From the NCBI GenBank assembly GCA_965218945.1, contig OZ244718.1:806001-870000 (forward strand): a DNA stretch of 64,000 nucleotides. Direction: 5' to 3'. This stretch comes from DAOUJW01 sp965218945 (lineage in GTDB: Bacteria; Chloroflexota; Dehalococcoidia; Lucifugimonadales; UBA2985). This document shows, piece after piece, positions 38,554 to 47,003 of the stretch. The notes below the pieces were generated by a model. The model searched no databases, had not been told where the DNA came from, and saw only the letters and a list, made by a program, of their open reading frames with translations. Within the stretch, counting starts at the first letter, position 1; every line of letters begins with the position of its first letter. Made by a program: the position numbers and the translations under genes.

Positions 38554-39354
38554 TCAGTAGTGAATGGCCCGCCCAACGCCGCCTCCCGCGGCGATTACAT
38601 CGCCGTTGATGGCTATGGAACGGGGGGAGGCTAGGAACGCGACCACGTAGGCTATGTCCCGCGCGTCAATGACCCTTCGTACACTGTTGCCCTGGGCCAT
38701 CCGTTGTTCCGCCTCCTCCAGTGTGACGCCCAGGCGCTGCGCCTGTTCCTCCAGGGCGCGGGGCGTTCTCTCAGTGCGCGTGCCACCTGGATGCACTACC
38801 GTTACGTTAATCCCTTGGGGGCCTAGCTCCTCAGCCAGGTTCTTGGTCATAGCGACCACCGCCACGTTGCGCATACTCCCAATGGTGTTCCCGGCATTCC
38901 TGGCGGCCATTCCGCTTAAGTTGATGATACGCCCCCATCCCTGTTGAGCCATGTAGGGAGCTGCCTCTCGGGCGCAGCGCAGGTATCCCAGTACCTTCAC
39001 GTTCATGTCGGGCCAGAAGTGGTCGGAGGTGATGTCCGTCAGGGACGCCGGTGGCGTCGTTCCACCGGGCTGCGCCGCGCAGTTGACCAGAATGTCGACG
39101 TGCCCAAGGGCCTCAGCAGCAGCCCGCACCATATCCCTCACGGAATCATCGTCTCCGGTGTCCACCTGAAACGGGACGATTCGCCTACCAGATTCGGCGG
39201 CCAGCTCCTTCGCCGCCGCTTCCAGTCGATCCGGGTTCCGCGCCGCGATTGCCACATCCACTCCCTCCAGCGCCAGCTCGCGAGCTATGGCTTTGCCTAT
39301 GCCGCGGCTGCCTCCGGTCACAATCGCCGTCTTGCCTAGGAGTTCAAGGTCCAT
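38554..39354 (-). CDS. Short-chain dehydrogenase-like protein lacking the catalytic Tyr/Lys
   Basis: A 266-residue SDR with a good cofactor site TGGSRGIGKAIA (residues 13-24), NCAAQPGG, and serine 147 in INLSGMAARN. The usual YxxxK is absent: the stretch after the serine reads GNTIGSMRNVAVVAMTKNLA, so no tyrosine or lysine stands at the expected +13 and +17 positions. The fold is intact, but the chemistry may be lost or different. A good AAGGAG precedes the ATG. It is not obviously in an operon with the ABC genes downstream, which lie 33 bases away on the same strand. Confidence 0.85.
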   Translation of the reverse strand: MDLELLGKTAIVTGGSRGIGKAIARELALEGVDVAIAARNPDRLEAAAKELAAESGRRIVPFQVDTGDDDSVRDMVRAAAEALGHVDILVNCAAQPGGTTPPASLTDITSDHFWPDMNVKVLGYLRCAREAAPYMAQQGWGRIINLSGMAARNAGNTIGSMRNVAVVAMTKNLAEELGPQGINVTVVHPGGTRTERTPRALEEQAQRLGVTLEEAEQRMAQGNSVRRVIDARDIAYVVAFLASPRSIAINGDVIAAGGGVGRAIHY

Positions 39355-39387
39355 ATCTACTCCTTGCGTTATGTAGTGATGCCCGCT

Positions 39388-40101
39388 TTAGGGGACGTCC
39401 ATCCGGCTGAGGCGGCGCACGCAGAGGAAAAAGAAAAGCGCGGTCACGATCGCCGCGCCTCCCAGCGCGGCCTGGAGATCAATGGCCAGCGCTTCGTCAA
39501 AGGTCGTCTCGTCCAAGCCGTACATTGTGCCCTGAGTGTAGCTGCGGACGCTCAGGTACCTCGCGCCCTCCAGGAAGCCGGTGATAATCGTCTCCCACAG
39601 TAGCACGTAGATGAGGGCGAATCCCAGCGCGCGTGTTGTCAGCAGCCCTGCCCACGTGAAGGCCGACGCATAGGTGACGACTCCAACCAGCGTCCCCGCG
39701 GCCGCAGCCACCGCGGCTTTTCCGCCGCCGTCCGGGTCCATCATGGTCACAACAGCTGAAACTGCAATCATCAGGGGCGCAGCCACGATGATTGTCGCGG
39801 CCAGCTTGGCAAGCACGATGCTCCAGCGAGGCACGGGCTTGGTGGTCAGCAGGCTCAGGGTGCGGTCCTCCACTTCGTTGCCGAAGGCGCTGGTCGCCAG
39901 CACCATCACAACCAGCGGCAGTACCACATATATGATCAGGGTTTCCAGTACGCCGGCTATCAGGTCTCCGCCGCCGGGGTTGCCCAGTCCGCGTATAAGG
40001 GCAGCCAGTCCCAGGGGCAGCAGCGCGAGTAGCACCAGAAATATGGCCCTTCGCGGCGCGGCTGCCTGCCTCAGCGCCAGGGTGAAGATGGCGCCGGTCA
40101 A
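39388..40101 (-). CDS. ABC-2 type transporter permease
   Basis: A 237-residue membrane protein with about six helices, including AIFLVLLALLPLGLAALIRGL and VLETLIIYVVLPLVVMVLATSAFG. The motif ASAFGNEVEDRTLSLLTTKPVPRW is characteristic of ABC-2 permeases. It is the last gene of a four-gene operon, overlapping the ATPase before it by 4 bases. The exported substrate is unknown. Confidence 0.85.
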   Translation of the reverse strand: MTGAIFTLALRQAAAPRRAIFLVLLALLPLGLAALIRGLGNPGGGDLIAGVLETLIIYVVLPLVVMVLATSAFGNEVEDRTLSLLTTKPVPRWSIVLAKLAATIIVAAPLMIAVSAVVTMMDPDGGGKAAVAAAAGTLVGVVTYASAFTWAGLLTTRALGFALIYVLLWETIITGFLEGARYLSVRSYTQGTMYGLDETTFDEALAIDLQAALGGAAIVTALFFFLCVRRLSRMDVP

Positions 40102-41057
40102 CGCTGCACCACGTAGGAGAAAACGCTCTCCAGGGACTCGTCCAGGGGTTCGATGCGGTAGAGGCGGCTGTCAATCTCCTTGGCGAGTCTGGGGACCATG
40201 CGCTGAAGCTCCGCCAGGTTGTGTGTCAGCACCTCGATGGAGTCGCCGTCCAGTGAGACGGACTCGATGGCCTCCAGCTTCACCAGGGCGGCTGCCATCT
40301 CGCGCTGCTTGGAGGCGGCGATGCGGACGTGGAAGGGGCGCTCGTCCAGCTTCTCCCGTATGGCGCGGTAGGTGCCCGTTGCTGCCAGCTTCCCGCTCAC
40401 CACCAGCAGGATGCGGTCGGCGAGGGTTTCCACCTCCTCAAGGATGTGGGAGGAAATAAGCACCGTCTTACCCTCCGCCGAAAGCCGCCCAATGAAATCG
40501 GCGAACTCCACGCGCTGGCGGGGGTCGGTGCCGTTCAGCGGCTCGTCCAGTATCAGCACCTGGGGATCGTGCACAATGGACGCGGCCAGGCGAATGCGCT
40601 GCCGCATACCGCGCGAGTAGGTGCCAGTCGGCCTGTCCTGGGCGTCCTGGAGGTTGACCGCCGCGATGGCCCTGTCGATTAGGTCAGGGTTGTCAGCGCC
40701 CTGGAGCTTGGCCGCCAGGCGCACGAAGTCGCGGCCCGTCATGAAAGGGTAGAGGGAGTCGTGCTCAAGCATCACCCCAATGCGACGGTACAGCCCGATG
40801 TTGCCGCCCACATCCTCTCCCAGGACTCGCACGCGGCCGCGGGAGGGGCGGGTCAGGCCGCACATCATGTTCAGGAGCGTTGTCTTGCCCGCGCCGTTGG
40901 GACCCAGCAAGCCCGTCACGCCGGGGAACACCTGAAAGGAGGCGTCGTTGACGGCCACCACGCTGCCGAACCACTTGGAGACGCCCGCGACCTCTATGGG
41001 CGCTGGTTGGGGCGCCGGTTGCGTCGTCACAGGCGAATCCTCCGGTAGCGGTTCCAT
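40098..41057 (-). CDS. ABC transporter ATP-binding protein
   Basis: A 319-residue ATPase with Walker A GPNGAGKTTL, signature YSRGMRQRIRLAASIVHDP, Walker B VLILDEPLNGTD and a switch histidine ISSHILEEVE. The C-terminal extension of about 100 residues is normal for drug- or antibiotic-type exporters. It pairs with the permease 39388-40101. The start overlaps the previous permease gene by about 31 bases. Confidence 0.9.
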   Translation of the reverse strand: MEPLPEDSPVTTQPAPQPAPIEVAGVSKWFGSVVAVNDASFQVFPGVTGLLGPNGAGKTTLLNMMCGLTRPSRGRVRVLGEDVGGNIGLYRRIGVMLEHDSLYPFMTGRDFVRLAAKLQGADNPDLIDRAIAAVNLQDAQDRPTGTYSRGMRQRIRLAASIVHDPQVLILDEPLNGTDPRQRVEFADFIGRLSAEGKTVLISSHILEEVETLADRILLVVSGKLAATGTYRAIREKLDERPFHVRIAASKQREMAAALVKLEAIESVSLDGDSIEVLTHNLAELQRMVPRLAKEIDSRLYRIEPLDESLESVFSYVVQR

Positions 41058-41983
41058 AGCAGCAACGCGGGAATGCCGGTGAAGGCCAGGTAGGCCCCAA
41101 TGGGCCAGGCGTTGTTGTCAAGCTCTGCAACGGCCATCATGGACGGGCCCTCGGGCTCGGTGTCGAACACCATAGCGCTGATGTTGTCGGAAACGCTGCC
41201 CACGTCCAACAGGCCAATGTAGGGCGCCCAATCGCCGGTCAAGGGGGAGCACTCTTCTGAGCTGGAGATGACCGTGCCGTTGCTGCTCACTGTCTCTGAC
41301 GTGCAGGTTTCAGCGGTCAGGGCGTTGGTAACCGATGTCGTTAGGAGCCAGACGGCGATTACGAAGGCGGCGGCGTAGGCTCGCCGAGTCGTGAACGCGG
41401 CCACGGACATGGGAGCGACTGAGATGAACAGCGCTACGACAATCCCTACGAACAGAATGCGCAGCACGTCCGTCCAGTTGTCCCTTATGTAGTCTATCTG
41501 GGAGTCCGCGGTGAGTATAAGCCCCGCCTGCAGGACGATCTGCCCGGCGTAGACCAGAGCAAGCGCAATGACGAAGAAAGCCAGAAAGCGCGCAAGGATG
41601 TAGTCGGTGGACGTGAGAGGGCGCACCAGGTAGAGAGGCAGCACGTTGTCCCGGCGGTCTGGCCCCAGCAGTTCAGGCGCCATAATTGCGGAGAAGATGA
41701 TGAGCACGACGCCCACTATCCCGTAGTAGTCGGCGGGTCCCGGGATGAAGTCCGCCCCGGCTTCGCCTATGAAGGAGAGGATTATGACGAAGACTACCGC
41801 CGGGCTCATCACACCCAGGAAGAGCAGGACGGGCAGTATCTTCGCTCGACCGCCGCGCCCTATGCCCAGAATGGTGCGAACGCCGTTCTGGAAGAGGGCC
41901 ATCCGGGCGCGGTTGCGCCCCTCCCGTGGGCCGGTGTAATGCTGGTATCCAAGGTCAAAGACCTCCGCGTCTCGCTCTATCAC
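41027..41983 (-). CDS. ABC-2 type transporter permease
   Basis: A 318-residue permease with about six membrane segments, beginning with the cytosolic DLGYQHYTGPREGRN motif often seen in these permeases. MAPELLGPDRRDNVLPLYLVRPL is the ABC-2 core motif. A 60-residue extracytosolic loop with several cysteines/serines lies between the last helices. It overlaps the ATPase genes on both sides. Confidence 0.85.
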   Translation of the reverse strand: MIERDAEVFDLGYQHYTGPREGRNRARMALFQNGVRTILGIGRGGRAKILPVLLFLGVMSPAVVFVIILSFIGEAGADFIPGPADYYGIVGVVLIIFSAIMAPELLGPDRRDNVLPLYLVRPLTSTDYILARFLAFFVIALALVYAGQIVLQAGLILTADSQIDYIRDNWTDVLRILFVGIVVALFISVAPMSVAAFTTRRAYAAAFVIAVWLLTTSVTNALTAETCTSETVSSNGTVISSSEECSPLTGDWAPYIGLLDVGSVSDNISAMVFDTEPEGPSMMAVAELDNNAWPIGAYLAFTGIPALLLWNRYRRIRL

Positions 41984-42882
41984 TCCGGCCTGCTCCTGAA
42001 GATGTCCGTCAGGTCCCGGCGTTCCGGCGAGAGCCTCCGCAGACGTGCGCCGGAGTCCACGGCGGCGTCGCGAATGAGGTCGTAGTCCTCCTCGCGAGCG
42101 TGCTCCACCAGCAGCAGCGGCCCGTTGCTCGCCGTATGCACACCGCGCTCTGCCAAAGCTTCGGCGAACTCCTCCTGCCGGTCCGCAACTTCAATGAGCA
42201 GCGTCTCAGTCTCCTCAGTGAGCTTGGCGACGGCCCCCTGCTGCGCAAGCGCGCCGGCCTCCAGCACGATTACCGAGTCCGCCGTTCGCTCCACGTCTCC
42301 CATGAGGTGGGTGGAGAGCATCACGCTAATACCGAAGGCATTGGCAGTGCGGCTGATGAGGCTCAGCATCTCCAGGCGTCCCTCCGGGTCCAGGCCGGCT
42401 GTTGGCTCGTCCAGCAGCGCCAGAACGGGGTCGTGGACAATGGCCTGGGCCAGCTTCACCCGCTGCTTCATGCCGGTGGAGTACTCGCCCATAGGCCGGA
42501 AGCGCTCCTCGTCCAGCCCCACGTGTCGCAGAACGTCAGCGGCGCGGGTGCGGGCCTGGCTGGGCGGGATGCCGCTCATCTGCGCCATGTGCATAAGGAA
42601 CTCGGAGGCGGTCATGCTTTTTGGCAGAGCCTCGTGCTCCGGCATATAGCCAATGCGGGCGCGTACTTCTATGGAGCGGTACGGCTCCTCACCCAGGATA
42701 GCGGCCGTGCCGGAGGTTGGTTGGATGAGGCCAAGGAAGAGCTTCATCGCAGTGCTCTTGCCGGCTCCGTTGGGGCCAAGCAGCGCCGTCACACCTTCGC
42801 CAACGTCAAAAGACACACCGTCGAGTGCAACGGTGCGTCCGTAGTGCTTCGTAAGGTCCCTGGCTTCCAGCAGCGCAACCAT
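41980..42882 (-). CDS. ABC transporter ATP-binding protein
   Basis: A 300-residue ATPase, first gene of the export operon. Walker A GPNGAGKSTAM, signature YSTGMKQRVKLAQAIVHDP, Walker B LALLDEPTAGLDP and LSTHLMGDVE are all present. I take ATG at 42882 (MVALLEARDLTKHYG) as the start, because a longer frame to 42912 adds residues unlike the family. No clear ribosome site is visible. The second ATPase gene makes this a double ATPase/permease set rather than one transporter. Confidence 0.9.
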   Translation of the reverse strand: MVALLEARDLTKHYGRTVALDGVSFDVGEGVTALLGPNGAGKSTAMKLFLGLIQPTSGTAAILGEEPYRSIEVRARIGYMPEHEALPKSMTASEFLMHMAQMSGIPPSQARTRAADVLRHVGLDEERFRPMGEYSTGMKQRVKLAQAIVHDPVLALLDEPTAGLDPEGRLEMLSLISRTANAFGISVMLSTHLMGDVERTADSVIVLEAGALAQQGAVAKLTEETETLLIEVADRQEEFAEALAERGVHTASNGPLLLVEHAREEDYDLIRDAAVDSGARLRRLSPERRDLTDIFRSRPE

Positions 42883-43040
42883 ATTTTCAGCATAGCATAT
42901 CCGTCGACCCAAATCTATTGACCCTGTTATAGCGCTATGCTAACATCCCTCTGAGCCTGTCTGTCGCTCATAGGCGCGGGCAGGGGATTGAATGAGGAAG
43001 CGCGGAGCGATAAAATCCTACCCGAGGAGGTAGCTGAATA

Positions 43041-43334
43041 ATGACATACATCATTGCCGAACCATGTGTCGATGTAAAGGACGGCGCCTGTGTTGACGTC
43101 TGTCCCGTAGACTGCATCTACGGAATGGACAACGAGGATGACAGGATGCTCTACATCTCCCCGGACGAGTGTATCGACTGCGCCGCCTGCGAGCCGGTGT
43201 GCCCCGTAACCGCTATCTTCGTGGAGGAGGATACGCCGGAGGAGTGGAAGTCCTGGATCCCCGTCAACTACGACTTCTTCACCGACCCGGACGGGACGCG
43301 GGCCAAGGTGGACCAGCTGATGCCTCGGGAATAG
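43041..43334 (+). CDS. fdxA: Seven-iron ferredoxin
   Basis: A 97-residue ferredoxin. Cysteines 9, 17 and 54 fit a [3Fe-4S] cluster and 21, 44, 47 and 50 a [4Fe-4S] cluster, with the free cysteine at 25, as in Azotobacter FdI-like proteins. The C-terminal extension WIPVNYDFFTDPDG is typical. GGAGGT at 43026 supports the ATG. It is monocistronic, with a strong terminator after it. Confidence 0.95.
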   Translation: MTYIIAEPCVDVKDGACVDVCPVDCIYGMDNEDDRMLYISPDECIDCAACEPVCPVTAIFVEEDTPEEWKSWIPVNYDFFTDPDGTRAKVDQLMPRE

Positions 43335-43381
43335 TCCCACGCTGACCGCCCCAAAAGGGCGATTACCAACTGTGTAGTTCC

Positions 43382-43416
43382 AAAACAGGAAGCCCCCTGA
43401 GAGGGCTTCCTGTTTT
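43382..43416 (+). terminator. Terminator of fdxA
   Basis: A perfect 14-bp stem AAAACAGGAAGCCC/GGGCTTCCTGTTTT around a 7-base loop, ending in TTTT, 48 bases past the fdxA stop. Confidence 0.9.
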
Positions 43417-43559
43417 GCGTTTCACTTGCTTCTCCCGCTTTTGTAGACCCCTGCGAGACTTCACTTCCCCATAGTCCATCCCTGCGAAGCTTGTCCTCAT
43501 GGAAACGGGGAGCAGGGGTCTGCCGGGTGAAATCACAGGTATTCTGGATTCCTGCCTCC

Positions 43560-43843
43560 GGAGACCTTTGCGTAACTCCTCGTGGTATATCAGCAAAGGC
43601 GCTCTTGCTGTCATTCTGAACGGAGCCCTTCGGCTACGCTCAGGGTAGACTCCGCGAAGTGAAGAATCCAAAGCCTTTGCTCGCAAAACTGAGTTGTCTT
43701 GGGATGAAACCCTTTGGATTCTTCGCTGCTCTCAGAATGACATTCAACGGAGCTGCCGCGCGGGTTGTGCAAACGTCTGCCTGCGCAGGAATGTGGGAAA
43801 GAGTGGTACTTGAGGGACGAAATCTAGTCACGCAAAGGTCCGC
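43560..43843. mobile_element. MITE-like palindromic element, copy 1
   Basis: A 284-bp non-coding element. The left end GGAGACCTTTGCGTAACTC (43560-43578) is matched at 15 of 19 positions by the inverted right end (43825-43843), including an exact CGCAAAGGTC. The interior is a long hairpin in which GTCATTCTGA and GAAGAATCCAAAGCC pair with CCCTTTGGATTCTTCG and TCAGAATGAC. A second copy is at 58041-58315 and a decayed one at 63728-63893. No transposase is inside, so mobility would depend on one supplied in trans. Confidence 0.72.
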
Positions 43844-43853
43844 CCCTTCGCCG

Positions 43854-44390
43854 TCACACCAGCTGCACTATGGAGGCCTCAGCCTCTTTCCCGTGCACCT
43901 CCAGGAAGCCGATGTTGCCCAGGGCCGATAGCTGGTTGGGCAGGGTGGGGCTGCCGGGATTGATTATAAGCAGGCCGGCCTGCCGGTCTATGCGGGCCTC
44001 GTGGGTGTCTCCACACACCACCACGTCCACAGGTCCCTGGAAGTACATTTCAAGCATCTCCTCAGGGGTGCGCCAGGGTATATCGTTCGGCAGTGGGAAG
44101 CCGTGTATCAGGCCAACCCGTAGCTCCTCAATCTGGATTACGCGCGCCACCTCAACGCGGGGGTCGTCCGGCACTCCCGGCCGGTTCTTGGTGTACGCGG
44201 AAGGGTAGTCGCCGTTGCCCCGGGCTCCCAGCACGGGGGCTATTCTCTCCAGCCAGTCCAGCACGTCGATGACGTGCATATCCCCGGCATGGAGGATGAG
44301 GTCGACGCCGCGGAAGGCCTCGTACACCTGCGCCGGCATATCGGGGCCGGCCTCAGGGATGTGGGTGTCGGATATAAGTCCAATGCGCAT
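43854..44390 (-). CDS. YfcE/MJ0936-type metallophosphoesterase
   Basis: A 178-residue calcineurin-like phosphoesterase. Metal motifs are SDTHIPEAG (residues 7-15), LHAGDMH, GARGNGDYP (normally GNCD) and IHGFPLP. The last motif reads CGDTHEARID where relatives have GHTH, so one metal-ligand histidine appears replaced by aspartate; the final NPGSPTLP is intact. Likely substrates are phosphodiesters, but the substitution leaves activity open. It follows the MITE and precedes, on the same strand, the thioredoxin-like lipoprotein. Confidence 0.85.
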   Translation of the reverse strand: MRIGLISDTHIPEAGPDMPAQVYEAFRGVDLILHAGDMHVIDVLDWLERIAPVLGARGNGDYPSAYTKNRPGVPDDPRVEVARVIQIEELRVGLIHGFPLPNDIPWRTPEEMLEMYFQGPVDVVVCGDTHEARIDRQAGLLIINPGSPTLPNQLSALGNIGFLEVHGKEAEASIVQLV

Positions 44391-44410
44391 ACGTGTATTT
44401 CCCAGAAATG

Positions 44411-45403
44411 TTAGGTGGACTGAAGCGCCTGCATCAGGCCTTCTTCCAGCTCTTCAGCCGACGTGAATCCCTCATACTTGAGCAGGACGCGGTCGTCCAG
44501 TCCCATGATGAAAACCCACGACTCGTTGAAGTAGTCCTCTAATTGGGTCAGCCCCCAAGCCTCGACAACGGGAGAGTAACGCGCCCTGCTCAGGTCTCCC
44601 TGGATTTCGGCGGGGTTGTCGTACACCTCCACGTGGATGAAGCTGGCCTGGTCCTTGAACCGGTTCTTGACCTCCTGTACGGCCTCAATCTGAGGGCCGC
44701 AGGTTGGGCTGGTACAGAGGGAGGGGCTGGAGAACACCACCAGCACGGGCCGGTCCTTCTCCAGGGCCTCCGGGATGGTCTCCATGTACAGGTCCGGGTC
44801 CGGCGTCGACCAGCTTGTCAGCTCTTGAAGGAGGATCACGTCACTTAACGTTTTGTTGACCGCCATAGGAGGCTCGGAGCCGATTGACGGGGTTAAGCTG
44901 GTCTCCTTCACATCCAGCGGGATGCGCGCCGCGCTTACCCTGCCGTCCTCATTCGTCACCTCAACGTCCAGTTCCCACTCCCCGGGCTCGTCGAAGGTGA
45001 GGCTTGTCACGTAGCTCCCCCTGGTGCCGAAGGGCCACAGGCGGAAGGAGGCGCTGGCATGCTCCTCCACGGCCTTGGACGAGTCCTGGCCAGAGACGTT
45101 TCTGGAGACAACGCTTACATCCGGGACGGTGACGATGGAGTCGGCGTCTATCAGCAGGAAGGATATCCTGTTGTCGCCCACACCCAGGTCCGTGGTAGCC
45201 AGAAGTCCCGACAGCGCCGCCGCTTCCGGGGTCTCGGTGGGCGCGCTCTCAACTACGATGGGCGTTGCCGTCGGCGCGGCGGTTGGCGGTGGCGTCGCGG
45301 TAGGGTCTTGAGTGCAGGCCTGGGTCAGCAGAGCCGCTATGGCCGCGACTGCGGCCATAGCGGCGATTAAACCTGTATGACGTTGGCGTGTCAGATTACG
45401 CAT
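44411..45403 (-). CDS. Thioredoxin-fold lipoprotein, hypothetical
   Basis: A 330-residue exported lipoprotein. The signal has RQRH before a hydrophobic core and a lipobox-like LLTQAC (cysteine about residue 30), then a low-complexity Thr/Pro/Ala linker. An immunoglobulin-like middle (DEPGEWELDVEVTNEDG) precedes a C-terminal thioredoxin-like domain with FSSPSLCTSPTCGPQ, a CxxxxC pair rather than CxxC. Redox or copper handling is possible, by analogy to Sco-like proteins. It is downstream of the DipZ-like gene on the same strand, 38 bases apart. Confidence 0.75.
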   Translation of the reverse strand: MRNLTRQRHTGLIAAMAAVAAIAALLTQACTQDPTATPPPTAAPTATPIVVESAPTETPEAAALSGLLATTDLGVGDNRISFLLIDADSIVTVPDVSVVSRNVSGQDSSKAVEEHASASFRLWPFGTRGSYVTSLTFDEPGEWELDVEVTNEDGRVSAARIPLDVKETSLTPSIGSEPPMAVNKTLSDVILLQELTSWSTPDPDLYMETIPEALEKDRPVLVVFSSPSLCTSPTCGPQIEAVQEVKNRFKDQASFIHVEVYDNPAEIQGDLSRARYSPVVEAWGLTQLEDYFNESWVFIMGLDDRVLLKYEGFTSAEELEEGLMQALQST

Positions 45404-45441
45404 CGATGCTGCTCCCTGTATGGAATCGCTGGTCGCCTCTC

Positions 45442-46755
45442 CTACGGCCCCTCTACGTATGAGCCGAAAGTAAAGGTGAAGAGGCTGAACCTGTCCGAGT
45501 TGGAGGAGAGCTGGAGCTCAGTCCCTCCGTAGCTGGGCAGCTCCACCACTCTGTACATCCGGGGCTCGTCCACCATGAAGTAGGCCTTTCCGTCCTCATC
45601 CCACTGTATGTCGGCTCCGCTGAAATCCTGCGGAATAGGCTCGCCGGCCAAGGTCACGTACACCTTGAACGGCTCTCCGCCATCGAAGTCCAGCACCGTG
45701 TTCACGGTGGTGCCCAGGAAGTTGATGGCTACGTAGTCCTCCAGGTTCTCGGTCACCCGGGCGTGGGTCACGCTTTCAGAGCCGTTTTCCCAAAGGCCGT
45801 GGAGGTACAGGCGGTGATTCATGTGGCCTCCCGGGTCGTTATACAGGATGGGCGTGTCCGGGGGCGCCTCGAAGTACTCCTGGTTGGCTATGTAGGGGAG
45901 GTTGCCTCTGTTACGGTCACGGCCGGCGTAGAGCTCACGGGTCTGTCCGCCTGATCCCGCCTGGGGGTCCAGATTCGGCCGTGTGACGCTCCCCACCGGT
46001 ATGTGAGATGTGCAAGCCCCGGTCTCAAACAGCAGCTCTTGGATCTTCTGCTCCGTGGTGCCGTAAGCTCCCTCTCCCACGTGGGCGTATCGAACGAAGC
46101 CGTCCTTGTCTATCAGGTACTTGGACGGCCATGCGCGGTTGCTGTATGCCCTCCAGGTGTCGAAGTCGTTGTCCTGCGCTATGGGCCAACCCAGTTCGTG
46201 CTTAACGGACGCCTCCTCCACGTTCTCCTTGACCTTTTCAAACTCGAACTCAGGGGCGTGAACTCCCACGATGACCAGGCCGTGGTCGGCGTACTTCTGG
46301 TGCCAGTCCCTCAGGAACGGGAAGGTGCGGATGCAGTTCACGCAGGTGTAGGTCCAGAAGTCTACGAGGACAACCTTGCCTCTCAGGTCTTCCATGGTGA
46401 ATGGCTCAGTGTTGATCCATCCGGTGATACCGACCAGTTCCGGCGCCATTGGCTTCTCCCCGGCAACTTCCTCTACCGGTGGAGGGGTAGGGCACGGCCC
46501 TTCGGTCGGCGCGGACTCGCTTGTTGGGGCGGTCGTGGCCGTGGGGTCTTCCACCGATCCGCTGCCGCCGGTCGTGGCTGTGGGGTTCTCCGTCGATCCG
46601 CTACTGTCGATCGTGGACGTTGGCTGCGATTCAGTTGCCGTAGCGACAGAGGTAGGATCAGGCTCAGGGTCGCTGCCACAGGCCAGGACTGCCGCTGCAA
46701 CGGCCGCAACAATAAGGACCAGGATTATGTTTGTGAGGCGCTTTGAGTTCTTCAT
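45442..46755 (-). CDS. DipZ-like thioredoxin lipoprotein
   Basis: A 437-residue exported lipoprotein with a signal and lipobox AAVLACGSD, a Thr/Ser/Pro-rich linker, then a TlpA/DipZ thioredoxin domain with DFWTYTCVNCIRTFPFL (CVNC active site). The C-terminal beta-sandwich (YLHGLWENGSESV, VNTVLDFDGGEPFKVYVTL) corresponds to the carbohydrate-binding-like tail of DipZ. The membrane CcdA part of full DipZ is absent. Together with the next gene it suggests an extracytoplasmic disulfide-exchange or oxidative repair pair. Confidence 0.85.
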   Translation of the reverse strand: MKNSKRLTNIILVLIVAAVAAAVLACGSDPEPDPTSVATATESQPTSTIDSSGSTENPTATTGGSGSVEDPTATTAPTSESAPTEGPCPTPPPVEEVAGEKPMAPELVGITGWINTEPFTMEDLRGKVVLVDFWTYTCVNCIRTFPFLRDWHQKYADHGLVIVGVHAPEFEFEKVKENVEEASVKHELGWPIAQDNDFDTWRAYSNRAWPSKYLIDKDGFVRYAHVGEGAYGTTEQKIQELLFETGACTSHIPVGSVTRPNLDPQAGSGGQTRELYAGRDRNRGNLPYIANQEYFEAPPDTPILYNDPGGHMNHRLYLHGLWENGSESVTHARVTENLEDYVAINFLGTTVNTVLDFDGGEPFKVYVTLAGEPIPQDFSGADIQWDEDGKAYFMVDEPRMYRVVELPSYGGTELQLSSNSDRFSLFTFTFGSYVEGP

Positions 46756-47003
46756 AGTATCTCCAGTGTAGCGGCTAATCCTTAAGAAATCCTTATATAC
46801 CTAACGATGCCCTTAATCTCTCGGATATCCGTCTTCAATGCATCGCCGGCCGTAGTGTTCTCCTGTATCTAGCGTACCAGACCGAGAGGCTGCCTGCATA
46901 TCCCCGCGCCAAGCGTCAACAGCCCTTAGATACTTGGTGTGCGTGTGCTATACTCTACCCAGTCGCAAGAACCCCAAAATCTTTGTCCAGGAGGGAAATC
47001 GCC

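Noticed and set aside
43854..44390. Phosphoesterase as the missing SbcD
   Set aside because: It is only 178 residues, of YfcE type, and lacks the Mre11 capping domain.
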